NCBI GenBank assembly: GCA_025786725.1
Contig: JAHLTZ010000009.1
Coordinates: 186,001 to 250,000 of the forward strand
Length of the DNA: 64,000 nucleotides
Reading direction: 5' to 3'
Origin: Syncephalis fuscata
Taxonomy: Eukaryota; Zoopagomycota; Zoopagomycetes; Zoopagales; Piptocephalidaceae
Made by a program: the position numbers and the translations under genes. Below, one piece after another: positions 10,830 to 22,005 of the stretch (positions are counted from its first letter, which is position 1; the number at the start of each line of letters is the position of its first letter). Below the pieces are notes generated by a model. It was not told the DNA's origin and searched no databases. It saw only the letters and a program-made list of their open reading frames with translations.

Positions 10830-12225
10830 ATGGTACGTGTCTATACTGCATTATTGTTGTCTATACAAGTGAACAAATCGATGTATGCATCGATAGATGG
10901 ATGGATAGATAGATGAACATCCAAGTATGTTGTTAGTATATGGATGGATGTATTGGTACATCAGTATTGATGTGCATATACTAACCATACAAATAACACG
11001 TTCACTCACTATATGATGATAGTAGTAGTAGCGATAATAGCCATTTATTAACCAGTCAGATATTGATATATCATTTATTACTGCTTCTATAGCCCTTCAT
11101 CAAGGTTGTGAAAAACAAGGCTTACTTCAAGCGCTATCAGGTCAAGTATCGTCGTCGCCGTGAGGGTAAGACCGACTACTTCGCCCGTAAGCGCTTGGTC
11201 ACTCAGGCCAAGAACAAGTATAACTCGCCCAAATACCGCTTGGTCGTTCGTTTCACCAACACCGACGTTATTTGCCAGGTTGTCTATGCTAAGCTCCAAG
11301 GTGATATCGTTTTGGCCGCTGCCTACTCGCACGAATTGCCCAAGTACGGTCTTAAGGTTGGTCTTACCAACTGGTCTGCTGGTAAGTCAATGCATTTTAG
11401 TAGAGTATATGCATACGCATACAGTAGCAATTCGTTGATTGAAGTGATGACCAGCATAGTTCACCTGAACTACTAAAAAATGTTGACCACAAATTTTCTT
11501 TCGCTCCTATCTGATCGATCATTGAATTGCTATTATACGCGTAATAGTAAATACTCGATAGTAATGAAGCAGATAGCTAACAAATAATTTCCATTTTGAC
11601 TATTTGCTACGATTTAGCCTACGCCACTGGTTTGTTGTTGGCTCGTCGTGTGTTGACCAAGCTTGGTTTGGCCGACAAGTACGAAGGTACCGAGGAAGCC
11701 GATGGTTCATTCAACCTCGTTGAAGCCAACGGTGACGGTCCACGCCCATTCAAGTGCTTCTTGGATGTCGGTCTCCGCCGTACCACCACTGGTGCCCGTG
11801 TCTTCGCTGCCATGAAGGGTGCCTCTGATGGCGGTATCTTGATCCCTCACTCTGAGAGCCGTTTCCCAGGCTACGACACTGAGGCCAAGTCCTTGGAGGC
11901 TGAAGTCCTCCGCAACTACATCTATGGTGGTCACGTTTCCGACTACATGAAGCAGCTGCAAGAGGAAGATGACGACAAGTACAAGCGTCAGTTCGGCAAG
12001 TACATTGCTGCCGGTATCACCGCTGACAACTTGGAGGAAGTCTACAAGAACACCCACAACAAGATCCGCGCCGACCCAGTCTTCACGCCAACGACCAAGA
12101 AGTCTGCTGAGGAATACAGCAAGCTCAAGAAGTTCCACAAGCAGCCACTTAACCGCAAGCAGCGCATGGACCGCGTCAAGCAGAAGAAGGAAGCTTTTGC
12201 TCGCGCCCAAGCTATGGAAGAGTAA
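10830..12225 (+). CDS. RPL5: 60S ribosomal protein L5 (uL18)
   Basis: Binds 5S rRNA and with uL5 forms the 5S RNP of the large subunit. Three exons: the ATG alone (10830-10832, followed by GTACGT), exon 2 from 11093, and exon 3 from about 11619 to 12225. Exon 2 reads [20 protein letters not shown], then [15 protein letters not shown] and [16 protein letters not shown], the uL18 signature. Exon 3 continues [37 protein letters not shown] and a basic C-terminus ([16 protein letters not shown]). Codon use is strongly biased to C/G-ending codons (GCC, AAG, GTC, CGC), unlike its AT-biased neighbours, as expected for a highly expressed gene. Both open frames opposite it are shadows of this bias. Confidence 0.96.
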
Positions 12226-14026
12226 ATACTACTTATTCCATAACTATGCGCGTGCCATAATGTCATATTAGCGCAACTTTGAGGAAAAGAGGATGCTTTA
12301 GCTATAAGCGAAGAAGGAAACGCGTCGTCTCTGTTTGTGTGTCATTCTAATCGTGAAATATAGCAAAGCAAACCGGTGTTCAATAATTGAATAGTTCTTA
12401 ACGTGTCATAATGTTTTTATTGGTTGTTTTCTAATGCAATTTAGTATTTTTATTAATTTTATTCCAAATAGAACAGTAATACTATGTTAGTATATATCAT
12501 ATTATTAATTAAATATAATCATTTACAAATATTAACATATTGAAGTTAATTACATTTAATACAGCTATATTGACATCGCTCATCTTGTCTAATATCAATG
12601 TATGTATACTGGATACTATATATACAAGCCATAAATCGAATAGCATTGTACATATAAATATTATAAATAAATTAAAGCACTAATGAGTGGATTGTTCAAG
12701 TGATGAAGAATGAAAGAAAGACAATCGATGCAAAGATAGCAGCATGTAGTTGTCGTAACATCGTACTAACAGCTGTAAATGCACAACAGTAATGATGTCG
12801 TAAATACCACCAGTATAATTGCTAAACAGGCTTATACACCCACAGCTTGTAATGTTGATTTATAACAACCCAGATCAATTAGTAGATCTTATAACATGTA
12901 ATGTGTAAAAAATATTAATGAATAAGTACCGTCAAGTGTAAAAGAAAGAAAAGAAAATATAATGACATAGATTGTAAATGTGCAATTGACAGAGCATATT
13001 TATAAAGACATGGAACCTACATACTAATGATAAAGCAATAAACAGAATACGAATACTAAAAATCAATCAATCCAAAGTGACGGTACATCACAGAGCATAT
13101 TAATAATAAAACAACAATACAGTAAATATAAATGTCATTTGAAACCAAAGACCAATATCATAGAATAAGTATGCAGTGAAGTAACTAGTATAATAGAAAG
13201 TATGGAACTTAAACTCCTTTTAACCGTTTTTTGTGTTAATTGTTTTTTATGTGATGTATAATGACCATTACACAATTTTAATCTTTTATTCGTATTTATT
13301 GGCTGCGGTAATTTAATTATATCGTTCAATGTCCACATTTAAACGGCTCATTATAAAAATGCTTCTTATTTGCTTGTGTTCGCGTGGATTTCAACCGGTT
13401 TCTAAGCCGATCCCTTCCATTGAGGCTATTTTCTCTCTCACTCCGCCTTCCCCAATTGTTGTCACCAACGCTCACATTCACTCGTTGATACTTGTTATTT
13501 CCTTTCATCTTGACCCTTTTCCCTTTTCTCACCATCAAGCAGTGTTGTAACTATCAGTTTCTGTTTATCGTTTGTGTCTGCGTACTGCCGGTTATCGGTT
13601 ATTATTGGTGGAATTGCCCTGTAGCAGTAATAGTAACATAACAGCAGCGGACGAGTTTTGGGCGTCGTGTTGCCTTGTTTCTTTATTGCAATTCAACTAG
13701 AACCAACCATTCGCTATCCTTTGTTCCTTTAACTACACAACCTTAACTGCTACGACTATATTAGTAACAGAAAAGTGCGACAGTAACCGCAATAACAACA
13801 GTAATAATCCAACCCAATCCAACAATAACAATATTAATAGTAATAATTGCTGTAACGACTACGCTTCGTACACTATCACTGCCACTACCATCCTATTACT
13901 ATTATTGCCATTGATAAAACACTGACTAAATTGAGTACCTATTCATAAAACAATTAGCTTGTCAATACTCTTATTGCTATTACTATTGTGAGCTTATAGT
14001 TGGTATATTTCGTGGCGATAACGACC
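12226..14026. other. Large intergenic region RPL5-ERF2
   Basis: 1.8 kb, AT-rich in its first 1.1 kb. From about 13,620 it becomes richer in simple Asn/Thr-type triplets, which may be a long ERF2 leader. At 13,326-13,550 both strands are open for about 70 codons, but neither frame resembles a protein or has splice partners. No RNA gene was recognised. Confidence 0.4.
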
Positions 14027-15636
14027 ATGCCTTTACCGAACGCTAGTAGTAAATCATCACCATCGGCCACAGCACCCGCGCCATTGACGGGTGGTGGCAA
14101 TAGTAATAGCACTAATAATGGCCAATCACGCATTGCTTATCTTCAGTCCTACGGTAATACCGTACGTACAAATAAACCGCCGTCGCTTATTGTACGGTGG
14201 TGGCGCCAATTCCTATGGTCCTTTGTTCGGCCATCCATGCATGGCGGCCGTAATCGCGTCTTGTGTGGAGGTCGTGTGGTAACCGGCCGCGACACATGGG
14301 CCTTTCTAGTCGCCCAGGTTCTGCTAATTGCTCCTTGTGTTCTATTCGCAATTTTCATGTGAGTAACAAAATAACAACGGAGGGTGTTGCCAATGTGCGT
14401 GCTGTATAATGGCTATTCAAACGGCAAGGGGCACATACATGTTTTAGATGCAGACAAATGTGCTCATATATACACACGTACTGACACATTATTATACATA
14501 GATGTCCTTATTTATGGTATGATGTGCAGCCGGCAGCAGCGATCGTATTCGGCTATTTATTTCTAGTCTGTCTCGCTTCAATGTACTACACATCGTTTAC
14601 TGATCCGGGTGTAAGTTTATGTACCATACGCACACATAAAACTAATTACAGGCCATTGGATAATTTAGATTATACCTCGCAATCTAGATCCTTATCCAAA
14701 TACTTCATCTACTGCACCACGCGATGACGCGGCGATTATTAATGCCAACGACGATCCATACGCGCCACCAGCCACTGCTCCTGTACCGAAAGAAACTGTG
14801 GTCAATGGCGTAACAGTACCGCTAAAATACTGCAGTACTTGTAAAATCTATCGACCACCGCGAGCTAGCCATTGCCGACAGTGCGACAATTGTGTTGGTA
14901 GGTGGCCATTAATTTAATGTCATTTTTACTAATGTATCACCTAATAGAGGATGAGGATCATCATTGTGTTTGGCTAAATAACTGTGTAGGACGGCGCAAT
15001 TATCGATCATTTTTCACGTTTATCTGGTCCGGTTCACTACTTTGTATTTATGTTACAGTATTCAGCATTCTTCACATGTTACATGAGTATAGTCGCGAAG
15101 ATGCTGGCATACGTGTGAATTCAGAGTTTATTGATGTTATTCGACGCTATCCAGTCAGATATCCTTTTACATGCAATTATGAGCTATTATTGATCTAAAA
15201 ACATCCTTAACTCGCTAACTGTGATGTGCTTACCTTGCTGCTAATGATTTATTGCTTCATCTTTCTTTGGAGTCTAGGCAGTCTTGCTTTGTATCACGCC
15301 TGGCTTGTAAGTCGTAATATCACTACACACGAACAGGTAGGCTACTGGTGTTATTAGTGTCAGTATAGAACTACTGAATACTAATGTATCTTAGATTCGA
15401 CGAACTACGGTTGAGCGAGATGAGCGTCGTCCCAACCCGTTTGATAGTGGTAGTATTCATAAAAATTGCATGACTGTATTGTGCCGACCACGTATATCAC
15501 CGTAAGTGTATAGCACCGAATAAAACACTTTATTTATATTAATTATCTTTTAAACAGTCATATTAATTGGCGTAACCAGTATATGCAACAAGATCAATCA
15601 CAGCAGGCACCGCCACGAGTAGTTGCTACTGTTTGA
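14027..15636 (+). CDS. ERF2: Protein S-palmitoyltransferase Erf2 (DHHC family)
   Basis: Catalytic subunit of the Erf2-Erf4 Ras palmitoyltransferase, in ER/Golgi membrane. Four membrane segments surround a cysteine-rich domain. TM1/2 appear as [20 protein letters not shown] and [20 protein letters not shown], then the family motif [14 protein letters not shown]. The zinc/DHHC domain reads [18 protein letters not shown], then [22 protein letters not shown] is intact. TM3 is [16 protein letters not shown] and TM4 [20 protein letters not shown]. The cytosolic tail has NITTHEQIRRTT and [17 protein letters not shown], as in Erf2. The join [14 protein letters not shown] before TM4 requires removal of an AT-AC intron (15159-15233); every other intron is GT-AG. 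The start is ATG 14027, the first ATG of the open frame. Confidence 0.92.
15159..15233 (+). other. U12-type AT-AC intron in ERF2
   Basis: A 75 nt intron starting ATATCCTTTT (exact U12 donor motif) and ending TTAC. The branch motif TCCTTAAC lies at 15204-15211, 23 nt from the end, slightly farther than usual. The upstream exon ends in phase 2 (CCA GTC AG) and resumes C TTG CTG CTA ATG, giving V-S-L-L-L-M and the expected TM4. No GT-AG pairing in this interval keeps both frame and TM4. Confidence 0.88.
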
Positions 15637-17042
15637 TTCAACGTAGTTAGCGCCGCTAATGGACTCTAGCGGTGCATGTATACGCATATGTATGTGTATG
15701 TGTGTTATTTTGTTATGTCGTATCGCCACTATCGTCATTTTTATTATTACTAGACAAAATCAGCGACTATTTACTTATCGCCTATGAATTGTGCCCATGC
15801 TACTATACAATGTGTCTAATTATCTAAATATATAAATAACCATATAGTGTGCATTTAATAGTGTTAATCCACACAATTTTTATAATTAGCATTGTATCAT
15901 ATAGTTGGCGTAAAGCACTGCATAATTAATAGTTTGATGCAAGATCATATAAAAATTCATATTTGAGAATCTAATGGCAATTGTATTAAAGAGTTAGAGT
16001 TGTTGTATATCTGCTTTCACTTACTTCAATAAGTAATACAAAATTTGTATGCAACTTTTAAATATAAATTATTACGTTTGAACAACGCCTAATAATATTC
16101 TTATGTGAATCAAAACGAACATACAGTTAAATAAAGCTTGTTTATAGCAATCAAGCAAATGTGGTATATTTATTATTATAAATCTTTATAACTAGCTGTA
16201 TTCAATTAAATTAATGTTGTAATAAAATTGCTGATTATTTACTACATAATAACTATGATTATAGCTTAGCATAATCCAGCATCACATGTTCATTTTGTTT
16301 ATTAACTTTGGTTTATATGGCTAAAAATACATTATAATTATTTTACAACAAATGCATACGTTTTGTGTATTCTTTTTACTAAAACAAATTAGCTAGAAAC
16401 CGAAGAATATTATACTGTGTTTACGCTATAAATAGTATTGCTTGTTGTTATGTGACAATAACATGGCTTCTAATTGGCTTATTGTTATATGAAACTGCAA
16501 GATCTGACATATAGCTGGTAATATTCAATATTTAGTAACACATTTATAAATACAAAATAATATAAGTAACAACCATTACATCCATACAAGGGAATATTTC
16601 ACTTTTTTGTTAAAAATAAAGTTAAGGCAGCTTAGACAGAAAACTTGTTATTACCTTTGCCTCACGCTTTATAAATATCAAATGACTTTAGAATCATTTG
16701 GTTTCCAAACATGAAATAGGTATTTGACCAGCTAGTTACATTGCATGAAAGCAAAATAGCATATTTCTATTACAAACCATGTTGGAACAACCACCGTTCG
16801 GTAATAGGCGAAACGTCTATGCTATAGAAATGTTTTCAGTAGATTTAACAGTTACAATGTGACGTGCTTTCATTTACAAACCAACTATAAAATAAATGAT
16901 CGAGTTGTACTAGATTCCAATTTATCAACTCATAGCTTTTCTACAACTTCATCGATACAATCTACATTTATTAAATTACTCTGCTGCGCAGTTATTCAAA
17001 TCGCCGGTCGATTCAACAACACGAAACTCCACTACTGTCAAA
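15637..17042. other. Intergenic region upstream of kinase-like copy A
   Basis: 1.4 kb, very AT-rich, with no gene recognised. From about 16,430 it has weak, indel-containing similarity to the segment starting near 21,565 (both carry GCTATAAA and a variant of ATGGCTTCTAATTGGC), so the two kinase copies seem to share older flanking homology. From 16,871 the match becomes nearly exact. Confidence 0.5.
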
Positions 17043-18346
17043 ATGGTTAAAATCGACATGTTCACTATTGCAGCTGGCTGCATCTTGGCCCTTGCATCTT
17101 TCACGCCACTCACGGATGCTACCCCTATTGGCTTTGACCGTAAGTTAATAGTAACTTATATTGCTTCCATAGTATTAACATGTAAACAAAGCATCTGCTC
17201 CAATTGGCGCAAACTTTCTAAATGTAAAGGAAAACACGCCAAAAACGCTTGGAATTGATACGCTTGTGATTACCAAGCTATTGCAATCAAACAAAGTACT
17301 GGTTGTGGGCAATGCTAATTTCCAAAATAAGCCGGCCTTCTTCAAGTGCTCTAAAGATCCTATAGCAATGGTTAACGAGAAAAAGGCATTCGATGTACGT
17401 AGAATATTTATGCTTGTAGTCATTGATTGACATTGTCGTTATAGCTACTCAAACAGGCCAAAGACTCGTTTAAAGGCGAAAAAGCAGCTGGTGGCCAGTT
17501 TATTACTCAGCCACTACACGCATTCACCAGCAATGACGGCTACTGCACAATATACACTTATGGCGGTAGCACTACGCTGAGAGACGCGCTTAGTCAAGCT
17601 AGCTGGGCAGACAAGGCCAAGTATTTGCCTGTGATTGCCACTCAGATGCTCCAAGGTTTGGCTTATATGCACCGTGCTGGTGTGGCCCACAATGACATTA
17701 AGCCAGACAGTAAGCCAGCTTAAATGTCGATATTCAGCTTGTTAACAGTTTGCCATTGATTGTTAGATGTGCTTGTCCAGATTTCTGGTGCCAATGTCAT
17801 GACCACACTAATTGATTATGATTTGGGACTAGACATCCGAGTCCCTATTATTCAAGTCAATAAGCCAGTTGTCATTAAGGGTATGACCATGGGATTCAGA
17901 GCTCCAGAAGCTCAGATTCCAGATACTATGGTTGATGCCAGTAAAAGCGACTCATGGAGTGTTGGTGCCACCATTTACAATATACTGACAGGACTGACTC
18001 TTGGCTACGATTATGAGAAACAGCGTGCCATATGGGTCAGCTTTATGCTGGCAGCCGGCTCTCCATCCGCCAACCGCGCTCCACCTGCTGCACCAGCAAA
18101 GAATATGCCGGTCTTCCCAACCAGTCCAAATGGCCAGCTTGAAATGGCACTAGTTACACCGCTATCTATCATGGACACGCTGTTGACCAAAGATCCTAAA
18201 ATGCGTCCGACTCCTCAAGCGCTACTTGAAAATCAACTAAAGCCGGCAACATGGTAACATGGTGCGCTGCTGTGCTCAATAAGCTTCGCGGTGTTCAGCA
18301 GCCTGTTTTCAACCCTGTATCTCAAAGAAAAGCATAAATACACATA
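16871..18346 (+). repeat. Segmental duplication, copy A (kinase-like gene unit)
   Basis: Matches 22,006-23,480 in direct orientation with about a dozen differences counted by eye over nearly 1.5 kb, including introns and about 170 nt of 5' flank. Similarity ends shortly after the reading frame's ancestral stop. Confidence 0.9.
17043..18257 (+). CDS. Secretory protein kinase-like protein, copy A
   Basis: The N-terminus MVKIDMFTIAAGCILALASF is a signal peptide ending near TDATPIG. A kinase fold follows. The beta-3 lysine is probably in PAFFKCSKDP and the alpha-C glutamate in MVNEKKAFDLLKQA. The catalytic loop is AHNDIKPDN (HND in place of HRD but with Asp, Lys and Asn kept), then IDYDLG (DYD in place of DFG), RAPEAQIPD (APE motif) and KSDSWSVGATIYNI (Asp and Trp of helix F). 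Four exons with GT-AG introns. The frame ends ENQLKPATW, while copy B continues about 30 codons to a stop at the equivalent of 18,335-18,337; copy A lacks one G at about 18,235. Secreted or lumenal location is inferred from the signal peptide. The substrate is unknown and I know of no named family for it. Confidence 0.75.
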
Positions 18347-18359
18347 GATAATACAATAA

Positions 18360-18839
18360 ACTTTTTATTAATATTTACTTCTTAATAACAATTTTAATAT
18401 ATATAAATATTAAATACAAATTAATTAATTAAACAATGTACTGCATGTAGAAAGTTTATGGACAAACTGATGTTACAAAATGAAGCTATTTCAAACTGCT
18501 ATAATGTAATTCTGTTTTTATAACAATAATTACTGGTAAAACACAATAGATATATGATGATGAACCATCAGTAGCATAAAAATAATCAATTATGATATAA
18601 AAAATAGAAAATGTTATAAAGAATATAATAGACATAAGTAAGACTAACATATAGATCAATATTATGCATGGTATATAATCAGCAATACAATATGTGTTAA
18701 CTAGCACAATACTAATATATATTGAATAAATATAATGCATAATTAGACAAATGAATAATATAAAATAACAGCATAATCATGTTTACAAGATAAATTTATT
18801 TATAAGCACGAGTAAAGCTAGCACTAGCACTATTTATCT
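18360..18839. other. AT-rich spacer
   Basis: Nearly pure A/T sequence between kinase copy A and the inverted methyltransferase copy. The one open frame on the minus strand (18,486-18,740) is Ile/Tyr-rich and looks compositional. Nothing is supported. Confidence 0.5.
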
Positions 18840-19898
18840 TTATGGCTTGCGACCAACAAATACGCCATATTTCCAGTAAACACGATTAGCGACATTTCTT
18901 CATGCAAATTTGCGAGAACGTAGTCGAATCTTTCTTTTGTAACATTGCATGTAGACATATTTTAGCACTTAGTGAGTTGACTAGACTGAGCACATCAAGC
19001 CATCCCTGGCGGCCCACTTGATCGCACCATTCTCCAAGCGGAAACTCAAATAATGCTCAGTCTCCAGTTGTAGACCAGCTTCTTGTATCATCTGCGGTAT
19101 CTGCCAGACTTTGCAAAGATTGGCACCACGGCTGCGACATACAGTATCAATCCATGTAGTAACCTCTTGACCCAATGGCCCGGCATTCTCTAGGTGAGCG
19201 GAGGTTTCGACAAGCTCAATAGTACCGCCGGAGGAGCAAACACGTGCTAAATCTTTGACAAGTACAGGCCAATAAGTTTCCGGCACTGATGAGCATAATA
19301 GTCGCATATAAATATAGTCGAATGTATTGTCCTCGTATTTGATACCTAGTATTAGTCAAATGATTAACGCAATGTTACATTAATCAATACTTGTTAATCC
19401 TACCCTTAAGAGCATTCATAGTTTTAAACTTGACGTTATTGGGAAACTTATCTGTCAATGGAGCTGGAGATAGATCAATACAATCTATTTCACACTGGGG
19501 AAATTCCTCTGCCATCTCCTATACAGTGTTATTTAGCAAATTGTTAATCGTAATAAATGTTGCAATAAATACAACTGCTCACCTTAGACCATATGCCAGT
19601 ACCACCGCCTACTTCCAGTATTTTTTGTGGATTAGTTAGTTTACTTGTGTAGTTGCCATTAAGTAAATGTTTAAATATATGATGCTGCGCATTTAGCCTA
19701 AATATTCATAGAATAGTGGCTATTTACTAGGTGTTATATTGCCTTATACACAAATACCTACCTATCTGCTTCAGTCTGGTCGTTAGCTAGCGGATAAGGT
19801 GCATTTTCTTCACCATGATAACGCCGGCCTGCTTCATATACAAAAGATGAATCTTTTGCTTGTTCTTGGCCAGATGTAGTGTTTTGTGAATGTTCCAT
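18840..19898 (-). pseudogene. LaeA-like SAM methyltransferase, copy 1 (frameshifted)
   Basis: Same four-exon design as the intact copy at 33,375. It starts MEHSQNTTSGQEQAKDSSF and continues YEAGRRYHGEENAPYPL. Motif I reads ILEVGGGTGIW, with EMAEEFPQCEIDCIDLSP next. The last exon has MRLLCSSVPETYWPVLVKDL, GGTIELVETSAHLENAG, and IPQMIQEAGLQLETEHY. Then the frame breaks: the codons for FPLGEWCDQVG are present one frame over (about 19,047), and at least two more single-base losses follow before the family-typical end GRKP at 18,840. Whether these are true mutations or consensus errors cannot be told from the sequence alone. Its 5' flank is an inverted copy of that of copy 2. Confidence 0.75.
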
Positions 19899-20535
19899 AT
19901 CGATAACAAGGTGTTTTACTAAATTTACGACTGTGAATAAAAACGATGTGCACTTGCAAATAACTAAATAAATTGGGCAATTATATAGAGCAATACAGTA
20001 TCACGAAATGCGTCATCAACTTGTATAATTACCATATGTATTGTTAGATTAAGCAGTGCTACCATGTGGAATGCTAGAATGGCACAAAGGCCTTAAGACG
20101 CATCTTTTTGCCCAGCCTTTTTAACGGCTTATAGAAGTCACTATGCACAGTGAGAATGTTTTGAAAGTTGATTGCAAAAAAGTGCGAATGTGTTATTAAT
20201 CATATGAACAAGTGGGTTTATAAATAGTAAAAGTAGTGCCAAGTTGACAGCAGTTTAATAATGTTCACTATATGATAAAAGAATATGTAGTAAAATGGAT
20301 ATACTGTTGTAAGTTAAAGCTAAAATTTTAATTGGCCATAGGCCTTAAAGGTATACGTCATTTCTTCAGCGTTAAACAGCACTTGATAATGATGGCTCTG
20401 GCGTGGCCCCACTAAATTTCTACTTTTTCAGTGTATACACAAAAGAGGCCCACGTGTTTAAGATATAAAGGCATACGTCACCACTGTATTCGTAGCACAT
20501 GCGCAGCATGCGTTCAATAAGAATGTATACATTTC
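19899..20535 (-). repeat. Inverted arm: 5' flank of methyltransferase copy 1
   Basis: The reverse complement closely matches 30,893-31,520, upstream of copy 2, and in part 61,966-62,465, upstream of copy 5. Shared landmarks include CCAGAGCCATCATTATCAAG and GACGTATACCTTTAAGGCC. With the adjoining gene bodies this makes inverted arms of about 1.7 kb around a 10 kb interval. Confidence 0.85.
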
Positions 20536-21092
20536 AATGAAATGTTAATCTGTTTTAATATTAATTTGCTGTCATCTAACCTGAGTTCTTATTACAATAC
20601 AATAGAATGTGATATGTGAATATGATATGTATATAGGATAATAAAGATGAAAATGAATATATGATGATGATGAGTGTTTTAACTACCAGTATTTCTTACC
20701 ATTTAGCCCATATCCAATAAAACAAATATGTAGTTTAATTACGCCAATATTAGTAGGTTTAGTCATTTGACCCTTAAATCATATTGAATCATTAATAATC
20801 TATTTAATATTTGTGCAATAATAATAATGGAAAAAATATAATAGCTATCTAAATAAATTACTGATCTTATGTGATAAATATTGGCTAGAAATATGATGTA
20901 TATGAACGTTATATGTCTTTTATAGATCAATAGAGCTGTTATAAGTGATTTATGGTTAATCAAACGCAAGAATAAAAATACGATTGTTGATAATACTAGT
21001 CATAATGAATGTAGTTATCAGTAGTTAAAATATAGTGACGGACAACTAGCTATCATATCTACATATTACTATGACGTAGCTTCAGACTGAAT
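20536..21092. other. AT-rich intergenic sequence
   Basis: No supported gene. The minus-strand frame at 20,763-20,969 is Ile/Tyr-rich and fits composition alone. Confidence 0.4.
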
Positions 21093-21515
21093 TTACAAGG
21101 TTATCATCGTTTCTACAGTCTAGTCAATGGTGGATTCTCTGCATTAAAACACATTGACAATACCTACTACACAGTCAATCCAATGGCCATTCAATCGTTA
21201 TTTAATGTCTACAGCAAAACCAAACGCATTGTCAGTATATTAGAGGGCAAGAAACTTGAGCATGTTACTTATAGCTGCATTAGTGCAATGTTAGTAAATA
21301 ATTCGACATACCAAAACACAATCGACATAGCTATTGTTATGTTTTTAGGCTGGCTTCATTGTACTGACCATTTAGTCTGGTAAGCAAATATACGCGTGGC
21401 GATAAACATATTTACTTTGTCTTTGGTGGCAGCACCATTGTGATGTTGTTTGAACCAAGCAATTTCACCTTGGTGCGGAGTTACTGGAGAATTCCAGGAA
21501 ACCGTTGGTGACCTC
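21093..21515 (+). pseudogene. Fragment of phosphatidylserine decarboxylase gene
   Basis: Matches the 3' third of the full gene at 26,856-30,521. It reads QGYHRFYSLVNGGFSALKH, then YYTVNPMAIQSLFNVYS and KRIVSILEGKKLEHVTYS, where the full gene has YYTVNPMAIRSSLDVYG and KRIVSVLESEKFGRVTY. The intron position after MLV is kept, and so is the autoprocessing GGST motif (codons GGTGGCAGCACC). It lacks all upstream C2 and EF-hand-like regions, has frame breaks and ends inside the LLENSRKP segment. Clearly a decayed, truncated duplicate. Confidence 0.85.
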
Positions 21516-22005
21516 TTTATTAAAACATGTTATTGAGAAGGGAGTAGTATTAGCAACGCTTAAGCTATAAACAGCGTTGTTTGTTGCTATGTTACAGCAA
21601 CATGAATTGCAATTGGCCTATTAACGGATGAAACTGCGGGCCATGGTTTGCAACACGCAATGTACTAGCATCATTGGTGACGTGTTTATAATATGAAACA
21701 ACCCAAACATTAATTACTATATTTTTATAGGAAAGCGTGGCATCTCCTTTTTGAAAATAAGGCCATTACTTTTTGCTTCGAAAATACGCCATTTGCACTC
21801 TACACGTAACAGGTATTTAATGGTTTTAGGCCTTTAATCTTTCAAACACGGATAATTATTTGGCCAACTGGCTGTACTGAGCGTAAATAGAATGACTTTG
21901 TTTTTACACTGAAGTCATACTGAAACAACCATCAGTCAGCAATAGACAAGCGCCTATGCTTTCGTGTTGTCTTCGGCAAATTAACTATACCACATTTCCG
22001 GCCAT

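Noticed and set aside
11707-12210. 167-codon minus-strand frame
   Set aside because: Shadow of the codon-biased RPL5 exon; Leu/Val-rich as expected for the reverse of GCC/AAG-rich coding sequence.
13326-13550. Open frames of about 70 codons on both strands
   Set aside because: Opposite frames open over the same bases, no domain, no splice partners, no neighbour support; likely chance.
15159-15300. Ordinary GT-AG splicing in ERF2 (GTCAGA donor to GGAG, TCTAG or GCAG)
   Set aside because: It would delete most of TM4, which is otherwise present and conserved; the AT-AC reading keeps it.
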